Shown here piece by piece: positions 54,495 to 63,724 of a DNA stretch of 64,000 bases. Position numbers and translations under genes: made by a program. Where the stretch lies: positions 4,146 through 68,145 of the forward strand of contig PBEF01000004.1 in assembly GCA_002717625.1 (NCBI GenBank), in the 5' to 3' direction. Every line of letters begins with the position of its first letter. Position 1 is the stretch's first letter. The notes under the pieces were generated by a model. The model did not search any database. It was given only the letters and a program-made list of their open reading frames with translations, and was not told the origin of the DNA. The stretch is from Fidelibacterota bacterium. Lineage in GTDB: Bacteria; Fidelibacterota; Marinisomatia; SCGC-AAA003-L08; D37C17.

Positions 54495-55499
54495 TTAATT
54501 AGTTAAAATGATATTAACTAATTGTACAATATCAATAACATCTACATATCCATCAAAATTCATATCAGCTAAATCAGAATAGCCAACATCAAGGATAAGA
54601 TTAACGATAAGAATAATATCTTGTATATTGATATTATAATCTTGATTTAAATCTCCTAATAAAACATTATTTATAAAATCAGTTAATTCATACTGTGAAA
54701 AAAAATTAACTAACTCTTCACTAGCATTAAACCCCCAATTATTCCAAAACCATTCATGTTGTCCTCCATTAACTTTATAATGTACAAATTGAGTAGGAGA
54801 AGATTCTTTAAAATATGTATAGATTTCAACATTAGAATTAAGTGATTCATAGAACTCTAAATCTAAATTATTAAAATCTGACCAATAGTCAATTGATTCA
54901 CTAACTGTTAAAGCTTGGTCAAAAGAGGGAGGAGAATAATCAACGGTAGGATCATTTGTACCATGAAAATGAATTATAGGAATTTCTCTATCATTATCAC
55001 ATTGTTGATTTGAATTCAGCATAAAATTTCCAGCTACAGAACCAAATGCTGTTATTCTATCTGATAGCTCACAAGCTAATTCATATGCCATATAACCACC
55101 ATTTGAAAATCCGCAAGCATAAACCCTATTAAGATTAATATCAAAATTAGATGCAATATCATCAATAACTGCGCTTAAAAAACCAACATCATCCTGAGTA
55201 CTAAAATCCCAGAATGTCCCTACATTCCATGATGTTGTACCTATACTTGAATTTGCTCCTTGAGGATAGACAACTGCTAAATTTTCAGGATGCGCATAGC
55301 TATTCATTTGAGTACCTGATATTTGACTTGCAGCAGTACCGCCAAAACCATGCATATTGATAATTAAACCAGCAGGTGAAGATGAATTATTTGGATATGC
55401 AACATAATATGTTCTATTAGTACCCTGATAATTCAAATCAAACCACTGCGCAAAACAAAAAGAATAAAATAAGATTATATACAAGAAATATTTTATCAT
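54495..55499 (-). CDS. Exported PHB-depolymerase/feruloyl-esterase-like protein with dockerin-like tail
   Basis: 334 residues, signal peptide about 1-17. The catalytic layout fits the LpqC/esterase-PHB family: MHGFGGTAAS (oxyanion area), WNVGTFWDFSTQDDVGFLSA, nucleophile Ser132 in GFSNGGYM, an acid in HFHGTNDPTVDY and His in GGQHEWF. The last ~65 residues carry two dockerin-like loops (GDLNQDYNINIQDII and ADMNFDGYVDVIDIV). It probably hydrolyses polyhydroxyalkanoate oligomers or phenolic/sugar esters outside the cell; the exact substrate is unknown. Confidence 0.82.
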   Translation of the reverse strand: MIKYFLYIILFYSFCFAQWFDLNYQGTNRTYYVAYPNNSSSPAGLIINMHGFGGTAASQISGTQMNSYAHPENLAVVYPQGANSSIGTTSWNVGTFWDFSTQDDVGFLSAVIDDIASNFDINLNRVYACGFSNGGYMAYELACELSDRITAFGSVAGNFMLNSNQQCDNDREIPIIHFHGTNDPTVDYSPPSFDQALTVSESIDYWSDFNNLDLEFYESLNSNVEIYTYFKESSPTQFVHYKVNGGQHEWFWNNWGFNASEELVNFFSQYELTDFINNVLLGDLNQDYNINIQDIILIVNLILDVGYSDLADMNFDGYVDVIDIVQLVNIILTN

Positions 55500-55569
55500 A
55501 GAAATAATTTATCACTAAAAATAAACATATAAAAGATACTTTAATGGCTAAAATATTAAATTTCTAATT

Positions 55570-56340
55570 TTAAATAACTTTAATAAATTCATCTGATTTA
55601 AGCCTAAATCTTTCACCATAAACACCATTTTTAGCACGTTTACCCACACTAATGACCATACATATTTCTGCTTTTTTAGGTAATTTTAACATTTTTTTAA
55701 TTCTACTAGAATCCATTCCTTCCATAGGGCAACTATCATATCCATATGCACGTAAAGCTAGCATTAAATTTTGGCACGCTAAAGCTGTGGTTTTATGTGC
55801 CCAAACTCTCATATCAGAAATAGAATGAGGTTCTCTTGGAAGAACTTTAAATACACCAAAAACAGATATTAATATTTTTTTTAAAAAGCCAAATATACCA
55901 AAGGGACCTTGAGAGTAAACAAATGGAACAATTTTTTCATAATATTTGATTGCAGATCTTGGAGTAGAATCATTTTTTTTTAAATAATTAATAATATTAT
56001 TTTTATTTTTTTTCCAAGTATCTATTCTAGCTACACATACAATTAGCTCTTGTGAGGTTGTTGCTGCTGACTGACTCAGACAATAAGATTTAAGTTTTTC
56101 TTTATTTTCTTTACTTTTAGCCCAATAGAATTCCCAACATTGTAGATTAGATGAAGTTGGCGCAAGAAGAGCTAATTCAATACACTCTTTTAAATCGCTA
56201 TGTTTAACAGCTTCATCAGTAAAAACACGAACACTTCTTCTGCTCTTAATAAGTTTAATAAATTCATCTCTATCAATATCAACTGCAGGCTCAATATGAT
56301 TATGTTTAGGAATATTTTGAAGTATATTATTCTTGCTCAT
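55570..56340 (-). CDS. Nitroreductase-family flavoprotein
   Basis: 256 residues. FMN-binding pattern RRSVRVFTDEAV near residues 34-45, LAPTSSNLQCWEFYWAKS (about 75-92), AHKTTALACQNLMLALRAYG and PMEGMDSSRI, as in the nitroreductase superfamily. A central segment (about 120-185) is longer than in NfsB-type enzymes and resembles the larger members with an inserted helical region. It reduces nitro groups, quinones or other electrophiles with NAD(P)H; substrate not known. It precedes no obvious operon partner, with 70 bases to the esterase and 34 to the SulP gene. Confidence 0.82.
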   Translation of the reverse strand: MSKNNILQNIPKHNHIEPAVDIDRDEFIKLIKSRRSVRVFTDEAVKHSDLKECIELALLAPTSSNLQCWEFYWAKSKENKEKLKSYCLSQSAATTSQELIVCVARIDTWKKNKNNIINYLKKNDSTPRSAIKYYEKIVPFVYSQGPFGIFGFLKKILISVFGVFKVLPREPHSISDMRVWAHKTTALACQNLMLALRAYGYDSCPMEGMDSSRIKKMLKLPKKAEICMVISVGKRAKNGVYGERFRLKSDEFIKVI

Positions 56341-56374
56341 AAATATATTTTAGCATTCTACTATTAATATCAAA

Positions 56375-58108
56375 TTATTTATCTAGAATAATAGAAGATA
56401 CTATTTTTTCAGATTCTTGATAATTATCCTGTCCTATATTTTCAATAAAACCTATTTTTTCAAGTACTTTTTTAACACCAGCATTCGCATTTGATACAAA
56501 AACTTTAATATTTTCAGTCTCTGATTTTTTAATAAGATCTTCTAAAATATATATACCCGACAAATCTATCATAGTGATATAATTCATATCTATAATTAAC
56601 ATATTATGTTTAGGAGCAACAGCATAAACACTAATTAAAGATTCAGTTGAACCAAAAAATAAAGGGCCATGTGGTTGCAATACACTAATACATCTTTTAC
56701 TTAATTTCATCTTGTCCTTTTCTTGCAATATAAAATCTGACTCTAAAAAAGGAATAATTTTATGCTTGCAGGAAGTACTTAAAACTAATCTCATCTCTTT
56801 AATAGATACAAATAATGCAAAAACAACACCTATAAAAACAGCTATCATTAAATCTGCATATATAGTAATACAAAAGACAATAATAAAAATTAATAAATCA
56901 TTTATAGGCAACTTTTTTAGAACTGGTAAAACACGATAATCTAGAATCTCTAATCCTATTTTAAATAAAATAGCAGCTAAACATGCATTAGGAATAGCAG
57001 CTACTAAATATCCAAGTCCACACAATACACCTAACAAGCTTAACCCTTTAACCATAGTTGAAAGTGGAGTTTTTGCACCAAAAGTAACATTTCCAACTGT
57101 TTGAGTTGTAGCTGTTGCTGTTGATATTCCTCCTACAAGACCGGCCGCCATATTTGCCATTCCTTGTCCAAAAGCTTCTCTGTCACTGCTATGACGAGTT
57201 CCTGTTAAATTATCAGCAACTTTACAACTCAATAAACTATCTAAAACAGCTAGCCCAGCTAAAGCTATCGCAGGTTTAATAAATTCAGATATTCTAGATA
57301 AATCTGGAAAATAAAATGTAAATACATTTGAACTATTATTTACACCCATTTTATCTCCGATATAAGGTATATTTAAATTCAAAAAATAAGCAATACTAGA
57401 ACCTACAATTAGAGCTGCAAGTGGAGATGGAATAACTGATAAGAATTGTATTTTACTTTTAATTGTTTTCCATAAAAACATTATAATCAAAGATGGTATT
57501 GAAACATACAATGCTTCTACATTAATGTTTGTAATTGTACCTTTAATATTCTTTAGAATATCTTGAATATTTTTTTCAGCTTCTAAACCTACAAAAGGAT
57601 TAAACTGAGATAGAATGATAATCACACCAATTCCACACATAAATCCAGCTACTACAGAATACGGAATATAATGAATAAATCTAGAAATTTTTAATATTGA
57701 AATACCTACCAAAATTAAACCACTTAAAAAAATAATTGAAAAAGCTGCAACTAAATCAGGTTGATTAGTTGTTCCAATTACAAAAGAGCTCATAATAACA
57801 GCTATCTGAGATGCCATTGGAGCAGTAGGGCCACTAACTCCAACCATTGAGCCCCCAAATAAACCTCCAATAATTCCACCAACAACTGCACTCCAAATTC
57901 CAGCTTCAGGTCCTAATTGAGAAATTTCTCCAAAAGCAAGACCTAAAGGAAGTGCAATAATAGCAACCATAATGCCTGCAATAATATCATTTTTTAAATT
58001 ACTATGGAGTAGTTTAATGTTATTCCAAGGACTTAACTCTTTAAAAGTATTTCTAATAAACTTAATTAAAAAAAAATCACTTAACATATTTCTAGAATTA
58101 GATTCCAT
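56375..58108 (-). CDS. SulP-family anion transporter with STAS domain
   Basis: 577 residues. About 10-12 membrane segments with the SulP signature LKNDIIAGIMVAIIALPLGL, SQLGPEAGIWSAVVGGIIGG, VSGPTAPMASQ and a GQGMANMAAGLVGG block, then a C-terminal STAS domain (about 455-570) containing IDMNYITMIDLSGIYILEDL. Family members carry sulfate, bicarbonate or other anions across the inner membrane. The DLSG motif of STAS is intact. It is downstream of the beta-helix gene by 8 bases. Confidence 0.9.
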   Translation of the reverse strand: MESNSRNMLSDFFLIKFIRNTFKELSPWNNIKLLHSNLKNDIIAGIMVAIIALPLGLAFGEISQLGPEAGIWSAVVGGIIGGLFGGSMVGVSGPTAPMASQIAVIMSSFVIGTTNQPDLVAAFSIIFLSGLILVGISILKISRFIHYIPYSVVAGFMCGIGVIIILSQFNPFVGLEAEKNIQDILKNIKGTITNINVEALYVSIPSLIIMFLWKTIKSKIQFLSVIPSPLAALIVGSSIAYFLNLNIPYIGDKMGVNNSSNVFTFYFPDLSRISEFIKPAIALAGLAVLDSLLSCKVADNLTGTRHSSDREAFGQGMANMAAGLVGGISTATATTQTVGNVTFGAKTPLSTMVKGLSLLGVLCGLGYLVAAIPNACLAAILFKIGLEILDYRVLPVLKKLPINDLLIFIIVFCITIYADLMIAVFIGVVFALFVSIKEMRLVLSTSCKHKIIPFLESDFILQEKDKMKLSKRCISVLQPHGPLFFGSTESLISVYAVAPKHNMLIIDMNYITMIDLSGIYILEDLIKKSETENIKVFVSNANAGVKKVLEKIGFIENIGQDNYQESEKIVSSIILDK

Positions 58109-58115
58109 AATATCT

Positions 58116-60167
58116 TCAACTATCTAAAACTATATTTACCAAAGCTATAATATCAACTATATCGACTATATCATTACTATTAAGATCTGCTCTTACAATA
58201 TACATATCATCAAGTATTATATTAATAATAGCAATAATATCAATTACATTTAATAAACCGTCATAATTAATATCTCCTAATAAAAGAAATAAATTATCTG
58301 GAGGATAAAAATCATCACCAAATTCTTGATGTAAATCCCAAGTTATACCTGGAACCCAATAGTCTGAACCATACTCATAAGCTCCAATATCAGGATTTTC
58401 TCCACTAAATTCTATATCTAAACTTCCATCAATTCTTCCTGAATCAATTAATACAGAGTTGTCTAAAAGACTGAAATCATTATTATTTACATCTACTAAA
58501 AAATCTTTAATATCTAAATTTGTTTCATATCCATTCCAATTGTTCTCATAAATTCCAGGAGTAGGGTACATATCATAAGAGCCCGTACGATGTCCTGCTA
58601 TTTGATTAGCGGCATTATTAATTGTTATAGTTCCCTCATTACCACCTTGATCTATCATTATAATAATATCATTTTTATCTCCATTATCAAAGGCTGTATT
58701 ATTATATATATTATGGTTATATCCTTTTACCATTATTCCACCTTGCACATTCCAAATCACATTATGATGAATATGTCCACTATTACCATCACCCTCACCA
58801 TCAAACCTTGCCCCAAACTTTTCAGTATCATGCAACCAATTATACCTGATTTGAGCATTTGGTTGTTGTCCCACCATGCATTGCACAAGAGCTCCATCAC
58901 TTTGCATATGGCCACTATCTGACATATCATTTAATTCAACAATTGATGAATTCCCTGGATTCAGCGTTGCAGATGCACCCATTTTATGCATTGTATTCCG
59001 TCTAAAAATATTATTGCTTCCTCCCATTTGTATAGTTGTCATAAGACCATTTAAATCTGTTGCTGAATAATCAATATGATAGAAGTAACAATTATCAATC
59101 ATATTATTATTTGAATACATTTCAAGTGCAGAACCATCTGTATATCTAAATGCACTATTGCTTACAATACAATTACTACTAGAAGTAAAAACCGTCATTT
59201 CAGGCTGAGCAGCAACTACACCCAACATTCTTTTATAGCAGCTAGGATAAACAAAATTACAATGATCTATTTTTGAATTATCACTATTATGAAATTTGAC
59301 CGTTGTACCAAAAAATTCTAAATTATTAATTTCAACATAATCAGAATTATTAACTTCAAAAGCATAGGACTGGACTTTACCTCTTATATCCAATGTATTT
59401 GGATCAGAATTATTTAGAGCCCAAAAATATATTTTTGATGAATCAGGATTATAGAACCATTCTCCTTGACTATCTAAAAATTCCAACTTCCTTTCTAAAA
59501 AATAATCATGATGCTTAGTTTTCCATAAATCTACAGGCTCATAAGTAAAAGTAGTTCCAGTATGCGTTAAAACCTCTCTTGTATAAGTTTTAAATGAACC
59601 AACATTTAAAATTGCAGTAGCACCTTGAATATTAAAGCCTATATTCTCTAATGAAATATTACCGTGAGGTTCATCAATCATCGTACCATTTTGATATGCA
59701 TTTTCATCAGTATCAATCAAGCCATGAGCCCAATGATTTTCTTTATCCCATATAGAACCATCAATAAAATTTGCATTTGGCCATCTTGCCATTATCATTT
59801 CTTCGTAATCAACAAAAAATTGCCAAATATCAAAATCGATATCAGCAACCCAAATATTACCCATATATGGGTTCCATATTGAATTAATTGGTACTGTCCC
59901 ATCAAATACAACTCTTTCATCATTATAAGCAGTAAAAATTATAGGATTTCCTAAATCGCCATCTTGGTTATCTAAGATAACACTCTCATGATACACTCCT
60001 TTTCTAATATAGCATATATCACCAGCCTGCATAATATCAGCAGCTTGTTGTACATGTAAAAAAGGGCTATCAAATGTTCCTGTATTTAATAAATCACCTG
60101 TTGTAGAAACATAATACTCTGCAGAGTAAATAAAAGATATAATAAAAAATAATAATATTTTTTTCAT
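58116..60167 (-). CDS. Exported right-handed beta-helix protein with dockerin-like tail
   Basis: 683 residues, signal peptide about 1-16. The N-terminus (EYYVSTTGDLLNTGTFDSPF, ADIMQAGDICYIRKGVYHES) and a series of short coil repeats (NNMIDNCYFYHID, SNCIVSNSAFRYTDGS, HNIYNNTAFDNG) indicate a parallel beta-helix of the type found in polysaccharide lyases and surface adhesins. MARWPNANFIDGSIWDKEN (about 120-140) is a conserved extra block I recall from marine beta-helix proteins. Two dockerin-like loops close it. A polysaccharide lyase or hydrolase role is plausible; no catalytic residues could be fixed. Confidence 0.72.
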   Translation of the reverse strand: MKKILLFFIISFIYSAEYYVSTTGDLLNTGTFDSPFLHVQQAADIMQAGDICYIRKGVYHESVILDNQDGDLGNPIIFTAYNDERVVFDGTVPINSIWNPYMGNIWVADIDFDIWQFFVDYEEMIMARWPNANFIDGSIWDKENHWAHGLIDTDENAYQNGTMIDEPHGNISLENIGFNIQGATAILNVGSFKTYTREVLTHTGTTFTYEPVDLWKTKHHDYFLERKLEFLDSQGEWFYNPDSSKIYFWALNNSDPNTLDIRGKVQSYAFEVNNSDYVEINNLEFFGTTVKFHNSDNSKIDHCNFVYPSCYKRMLGVVAAQPEMTVFTSSSNCIVSNSAFRYTDGSALEMYSNNNMIDNCYFYHIDYSATDLNGLMTTIQMGGSNNIFRRNTMHKMGASATLNPGNSSIVELNDMSDSGHMQSDGALVQCMVGQQPNAQIRYNWLHDTEKFGARFDGEGDGNSGHIHHNVIWNVQGGIMVKGYNHNIYNNTAFDNGDKNDIIIMIDQGGNEGTITINNAANQIAGHRTGSYDMYPTPGIYENNWNGYETNLDIKDFLVDVNNNDFSLLDNSVLIDSGRIDGSLDIEFSGENPDIGAYEYGSDYWVPGITWDLHQEFGDDFYPPDNLFLLLGDINYDGLLNVIDIIAIINIILDDMYIVRADLNSNDIVDIVDIIALVNIVLDS

Positions 60168-60170
60168 GTT

Positions 60171-60395
60171 TTAATCCTTACAATCTTCATGCACATCTGA
60201 CTTAAGAGGTTTAAAATGAACATGCTCTTTAGGTAAATAAAAACTAGCTAGTAATTCAATTGAAATAAAAATCAAAGCTATAGTTGCTGTTATATAAGCA
60301 CCTTCACTAACGGCTGCAACAACCTCTACTAAGTGACCTATCCCATGAAACCTTAAACCCCACCTTAATATTTCTAAAAAATTTCTTTTAAACAT
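60171..60395 (-). CDS. Small membrane protein of unknown function
   Basis: 74 residues with two hydrophobic stretches (about 17-30 and 33-53), a basic N-terminus (MFKRNFLEILRWGLRFHGIG) and a charged, His-containing tail (KEHVHFKPLKSDVHEDC). It sits 3 bases upstream of the beta-helix gene and 34 bases after the GST-like selenoprotein gene, so it is likely co-transcribed. No family recognised. Confidence 0.55.
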   Translation of the reverse strand: MFKRNFLEILRWGLRFHGIGHLVEVVAAVSEGAYITATIALIFISIELLASFYLPKEHVHFKPLKSDVHEDCKD

Positions 60396-60429
60396 AAATT
60401 AACCCTTTCATTAAATTATAAAACTAATC

Positions 60430-61035
60430 TTATTCTACCCAAACATTTTGCTTATCCATTATTTTAAGAAATAAATCTGATGAGGCAATCTCTTCAAGCC
60501 AGTATTTCAAATTAGAATAATTATTTTCAAACCATTGATAATCAACATTTGCAAATTGTCTTACAAATGGGAATATTGCAATATCTGCAATGCCTACAGT
60601 ATTTCTTAAAAGATATTTTGTTTTATTTAATTGCTCCTCATAATCAGATAATACTTTACCACATTGCATCCTATAATATTCTTTAGAATCCTCTAAATAT
60701 CTATCATGATATTTATATCGATCAAGCCACTTTTTAAATAATGTATCATTTTGATTAATTGAATCCATATCATCACAATCATCAATCAACCATGTTTGAT
60801 TTAAACTACCTTGTAATGCCCAAACCATTATATCCAAACTTTCATCAATAACTACACCATTTAAAGTAATCAATACTGGCACAGTTCCTTTTTTAGAAGC
60901 CTGATATAGCTCTTTTGGTCTATCTTTAAGTGATATTTCTCGAATTTCTACTTGAGTTTCTGTATATGCAAGTGCCATCCTAGCACGAATTGCATATGGT
61001 CATCTTCTATATGAATATAAAATAGGTAACTTCAT
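60430..61035 (-). CDS. Selenoprotein: glutathione S-transferase-like protein (RRUPYA)
   Basis: Read through TGA at 61000-61002 (codon 12), the gene is 201 residues from ATG 61035: MKLPILYSYRR-U-PYAIRARMAL. The motif R-R-C-P-Y-A with the redox Cys in GST/glutaredoxin-like proteins is matched exactly with Sec in place of Cys. The thioredoxin-fold half continues with GTVPVLITLNG (cis-Pro) and DESLDIMVWAL, and the helical half with GIADIAIFPFVRQF. Without read-through the first possible start would be ATG 60978, deleting the first beta strand and active site. It starts 2 bases after the MAPEG stop, so a thiol/selenol detoxification operon is likely. A strong SECIS-like hairpin follows the TGA. 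Confidence 0.88.
60964..60997 (-). promoter_or_regulatory. Bacterial SECIS hairpin of the GST-like gene
   Basis: Beginning 2 bases after the TGA: ATATGCAA (60997-60990) pairs perfectly with TTGCATAT (60971-60964), a 3-base bulge TTC follows on one side, GTGC pairs with GCAC, and the 7-base apical loop is TAGGATG. The loop starts 17 bases after the TGA with GG at its third and fourth positions. A 12-pair bulged stem with a G-bearing loop at this distance is what bacterial SECIS elements look like. Confidence 0.72.
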
Positions 61036-61037
61036 TA

Positions 61038-61451
61038 TTAAATAATATTATAGATAAAAATAGACCACCAAACTATCAACACAAGCATTCCTAATTTAAA
61101 AACTTTAGCTCTATATGGAACATAGTTAGAACTTAATCTGATATAGCAATGTAAATATCTAGATACTACAAATATCCAAGCAAGGATAAGATCTAATTGA
61201 GAAACTTTATCAAACGCTAATATAACAGATATTAAAAAATAAAAGAAAATTGGAAGTTCAAATTGATTCTTAAGTGTTTGTCTTGAAACAGTTACATAAT
61301 CCGGAACTTCTCCCTGATATGCTTTAAAGTAACTAAATTTTATAGATTTATTTTTTGCTGCTTTTCTATTATCTGAATGATTCTTAAAATACAAAAACCA
61401 TGTTAAAAACATCATTGCAAAAGCAGGATACAATATTAAGGTTTTTTCCAT
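61038..61451 (-). CDS. MAPEG-family membrane protein
   Basis: 137 residues with four membrane segments and the family motif RQTLKNQFELPIFFY (about 58-72) plus SRYLHCYIRLSSNYVPYR. MAPEG proteins include microsomal glutathione transferases and leukotriene synthases, membrane enzymes that use glutathione or related thiols. Its immediate downstream neighbour (2-base gap) is the GST-like selenoprotein, supporting a linked role in electrophile or peroxide removal. Confidence 0.85.
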   Translation of the reverse strand: MEKTLILYPAFAMMFLTWFLYFKNHSDNRKAAKNKSIKFSYFKAYQGEVPDYVTVSRQTLKNQFELPIFFYFLISVILAFDKVSQLDLILAWIFVVSRYLHCYIRLSSNYVPYRAKVFKLGMLVLIVWWSIFIYNII

Positions 61452-61462
61452 TCTTTAATTTA

Positions 61463-61495
61463 CAAAATAAAGAACCTCTACAAAAAAGGCTTTAT
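61463..61495 (-). terminator. Degenerate intrinsic terminator
   Basis: AAATAAAG and CTTTATTT arms with an inner CCT/AGG pairing, located directly after the stop of the TonB-dependent receptor. It is a decayed variant of the GCCTCT-type hairpins elsewhere in the window. Confidence 0.45.
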
Positions 61496-63724
61496 TTAAA
61501 ATAATATTTTATAATTTATAACGATATTTCTACCTGCTTCAGGCATAATTGATTTTATTTTAGATAAATGATTATAATATTTCTCATCTAATATATTATT
61601 AATTTGCATTGTAATATTTTGATTATTTTTTTGATAGCTCACAATAAAATCAACTAAAGATGCAGAGGAAGTATAAGTTTCAAATTCTCCCAATCTATTC
61701 TGAGAATGAATTCGAGATAATCTTAATTTATAATTCATTAATTCTTTTTGATATTCTAAAATTAAAATTTGTTTGTCTGGGTTAATATAAGAAAGTGGTG
61801 ATTTATTAGTTAAATCATCCCCCCTAGTTAATGAAAAATCATATGTGATTTTGAAATTTTTATAATCATATCCTAAATTAAACTCTAAACCTCTAATTAA
61901 TGATTTTATGCCCTTAATTTTATATTTATATAAACCTGTACTCCATTCAATAAATTCAGCATTAGCACATGGATGACTTTGAGAATCAGGGTCCGATTCA
62001 TTAAGGCATTCACCCATCTGTTTCATCTGATGATAATATGGGCTATAATTATAAAAATTTGTTAATGAAATAGTTAATGAACTAGCATTATAAGCAATAG
62101 AGGACTCAATTCCATATATTTTTTCTAATTCTAAATTTGGCTCTCCAATTTCATAAGAATATGTAGCAAGATGAGGACCATCAGAATATAATTCCTCAAC
62201 TCTAGGAGCCCGCATTGTATTCATAAACCAACTATTAATTTCAAATTTATTAATTGATTTTTTAATTCCTAATGAAGATGAAAAATAATCAAATCTTCTA
62301 TTTCTAACTTGTTCACTATCAATATTATTATAATTATATTGATTTGGTTTAATAGATAAATGGCTAAGTCTTAATGAACTTAATAATGTCAAATTTTTAA
62401 GATCTATTTCATTAAAAGCATAAATAGAAAAATTTAATTCATTAGTATTAGGGGTAAAATATAAACCTCCTGATGAAAATTGTTTATAATCTAATTCTGC
62501 CCCTATTATTGTATTTAATGACTGGAGCTCAATTTTAATATTATTTGTCCTTTTATTTAAGGCAACACCCAAACTATTATTGCTTTCAAATTCTTTATGA
62601 CCATAATCAATTAAATTATATTTAGCATCAAATTGATTGAAATTATAAAATGTAATATCTTTATGATAATTAGACTGAAATGTATTTTTTTCGAGCTTAA
62701 TATCAACTCCTCTTATATCATCTGAATTAGGAGGAATCCCATAATCCATATTGTGATTTTCTAAAATAAAATTAATATAGCCACTTTTACTATATCTAGT
62801 AAATCCTAATTTATGATTAGTTGATGTAGAATATGTATTTTCTAGGTTACCAATTGGACTAGATTGATCCTTTGTATTTCTATTATTAAAGGATAGATTT
62901 AATTGATGCTCTTTTATAGGTATATGTAGCATTAAACTACCATATAAACCTCTATTAAATGATTCTCCCCCAAATATTATTTTTTTATATATTTTACTAA
63001 CTCTCATCTTAGGATTTCCACTAATACTCGTATTAACTACACCCCCTATAGCATTAGCACCAAATATTAATGCTTTTGGTCCTCTTATAATTTCTATTGC
63101 ATTAACTTCATTCATATCTAAAGCAATAGCATGATCAATTGAGGATTGAGATAAATCTCCTGCTTCATTACCATCCTTTGTAAGTAAAAATCTATCTCCT
63201 GAATATCCTCTTAATACAGGTTTTGATGTTACTGTTCCAAATGAGCTAACTCCAATATTAGGTTGATTAGATAATGTTGCGGCTATATTCCCTCTAAGAT
63301 TATCATTTAATTTTTGGCCGCTTAATGAAAAATCTGAAATCTGTTTTGATTCCTCTTTATGTGAATGTACATGAACAGATTCTAGTTCTAATGATTGAGA
63401 TATCATGTGTATTTCACCTAAATTAATCATACTTGCAGATAACTCAAGTGGCATAAGTATTTCTTTATAACCCATTATTTTTATATTTAAAACAACTCTA
63501 TTCTCTAATTGATTATTTAAAAATAATAAAAAATACCCTTCTTTATCTGTTATTGTCGCTAAATCAGAATTACTAATAAAAATACTTACATTTTGAATTG
63601 GCTCTTTTGTATCAGAATCTAAAATTCTACCTGATATATTATATGTCTGAGCTATTGATAAGCTCAGACATATAATAAAAAATATTAAAGATTGGATTAT
63701 TTTAATATTAATCCTGAACCTCAA
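61496..63724 (-). CDS. TonB-dependent receptor, possible metal or cofactor uptake
   Basis: 742 residues, signal peptide about 1-25 (ending SLSIAQ). CarboxypepD-regulatory-like domain (about 28-105), a His-rich junction SVHVHSHKEESKQ (about 117-130), the plug with LRGYSGDRFLLTKDGNEAGD and EIIRGPKALIFGANAIGGVV, then a barrel ending INYKILF. The His/acidic stretch before the plug and the overlapping upstream gene, which encodes a His/Cys/Asp-rich exported-looking protein, suggest a zinc or other metal substrate; this is inference. ATG at 63724 overlaps the end of the upstream gene by 17 bases. Confidence 0.82.
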   Translation of the reverse strand: MRFRINIKIIQSLIFFIICLSLSIAQTYNISGRILDSDTKEPIQNVSIFISNSDLATITDKEGYFLLFLNNQLENRVVLNIKIMGYKEILMPLELSASMINLGEIHMISQSLELESVHVHSHKEESKQISDFSLSGQKLNDNLRGNIAATLSNQPNIGVSSFGTVTSKPVLRGYSGDRFLLTKDGNEAGDLSQSSIDHAIALDMNEVNAIEIIRGPKALIFGANAIGGVVNTSISGNPKMRVSKIYKKIIFGGESFNRGLYGSLMLHIPIKEHQLNLSFNNRNTKDQSSPIGNLENTYSTSTNHKLGFTRYSKSGYINFILENHNMDYGIPPNSDDIRGVDIKLEKNTFQSNYHKDITFYNFNQFDAKYNLIDYGHKEFESNNSLGVALNKRTNNIKIELQSLNTIIGAELDYKQFSSGGLYFTPNTNELNFSIYAFNEIDLKNLTLLSSLRLSHLSIKPNQYNYNNIDSEQVRNRRFDYFSSSLGIKKSINKFEINSWFMNTMRAPRVEELYSDGPHLATYSYEIGEPNLELEKIYGIESSIAYNASSLTISLTNFYNYSPYYHQMKQMGECLNESDPDSQSHPCANAEFIEWSTGLYKYKIKGIKSLIRGLEFNLGYDYKNFKITYDFSLTRGDDLTNKSPLSYINPDKQILILEYQKELMNYKLRLSRIHSQNRLGEFETYTSSASLVDFIVSYQKNNQNITMQINNILDEKYYNHLSKIKSIMPEAGRNIVINYKILF

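Noticed and set aside
58590-58922. Plus-strand frame of 110 codons inside the beta-helix gene
   Set aside because: His- and Ile-rich composition typical of the reverse complement of an Asn/Asp-rich gene; no start site signals.
9169-60167. Cellulosome locus based on the many dockerin-like ends
   Set aside because: No cohesin domain or scaffoldin and few plant-polysaccharide enzymes; the tag occurs on peptidases, hemophore and redox proteins.
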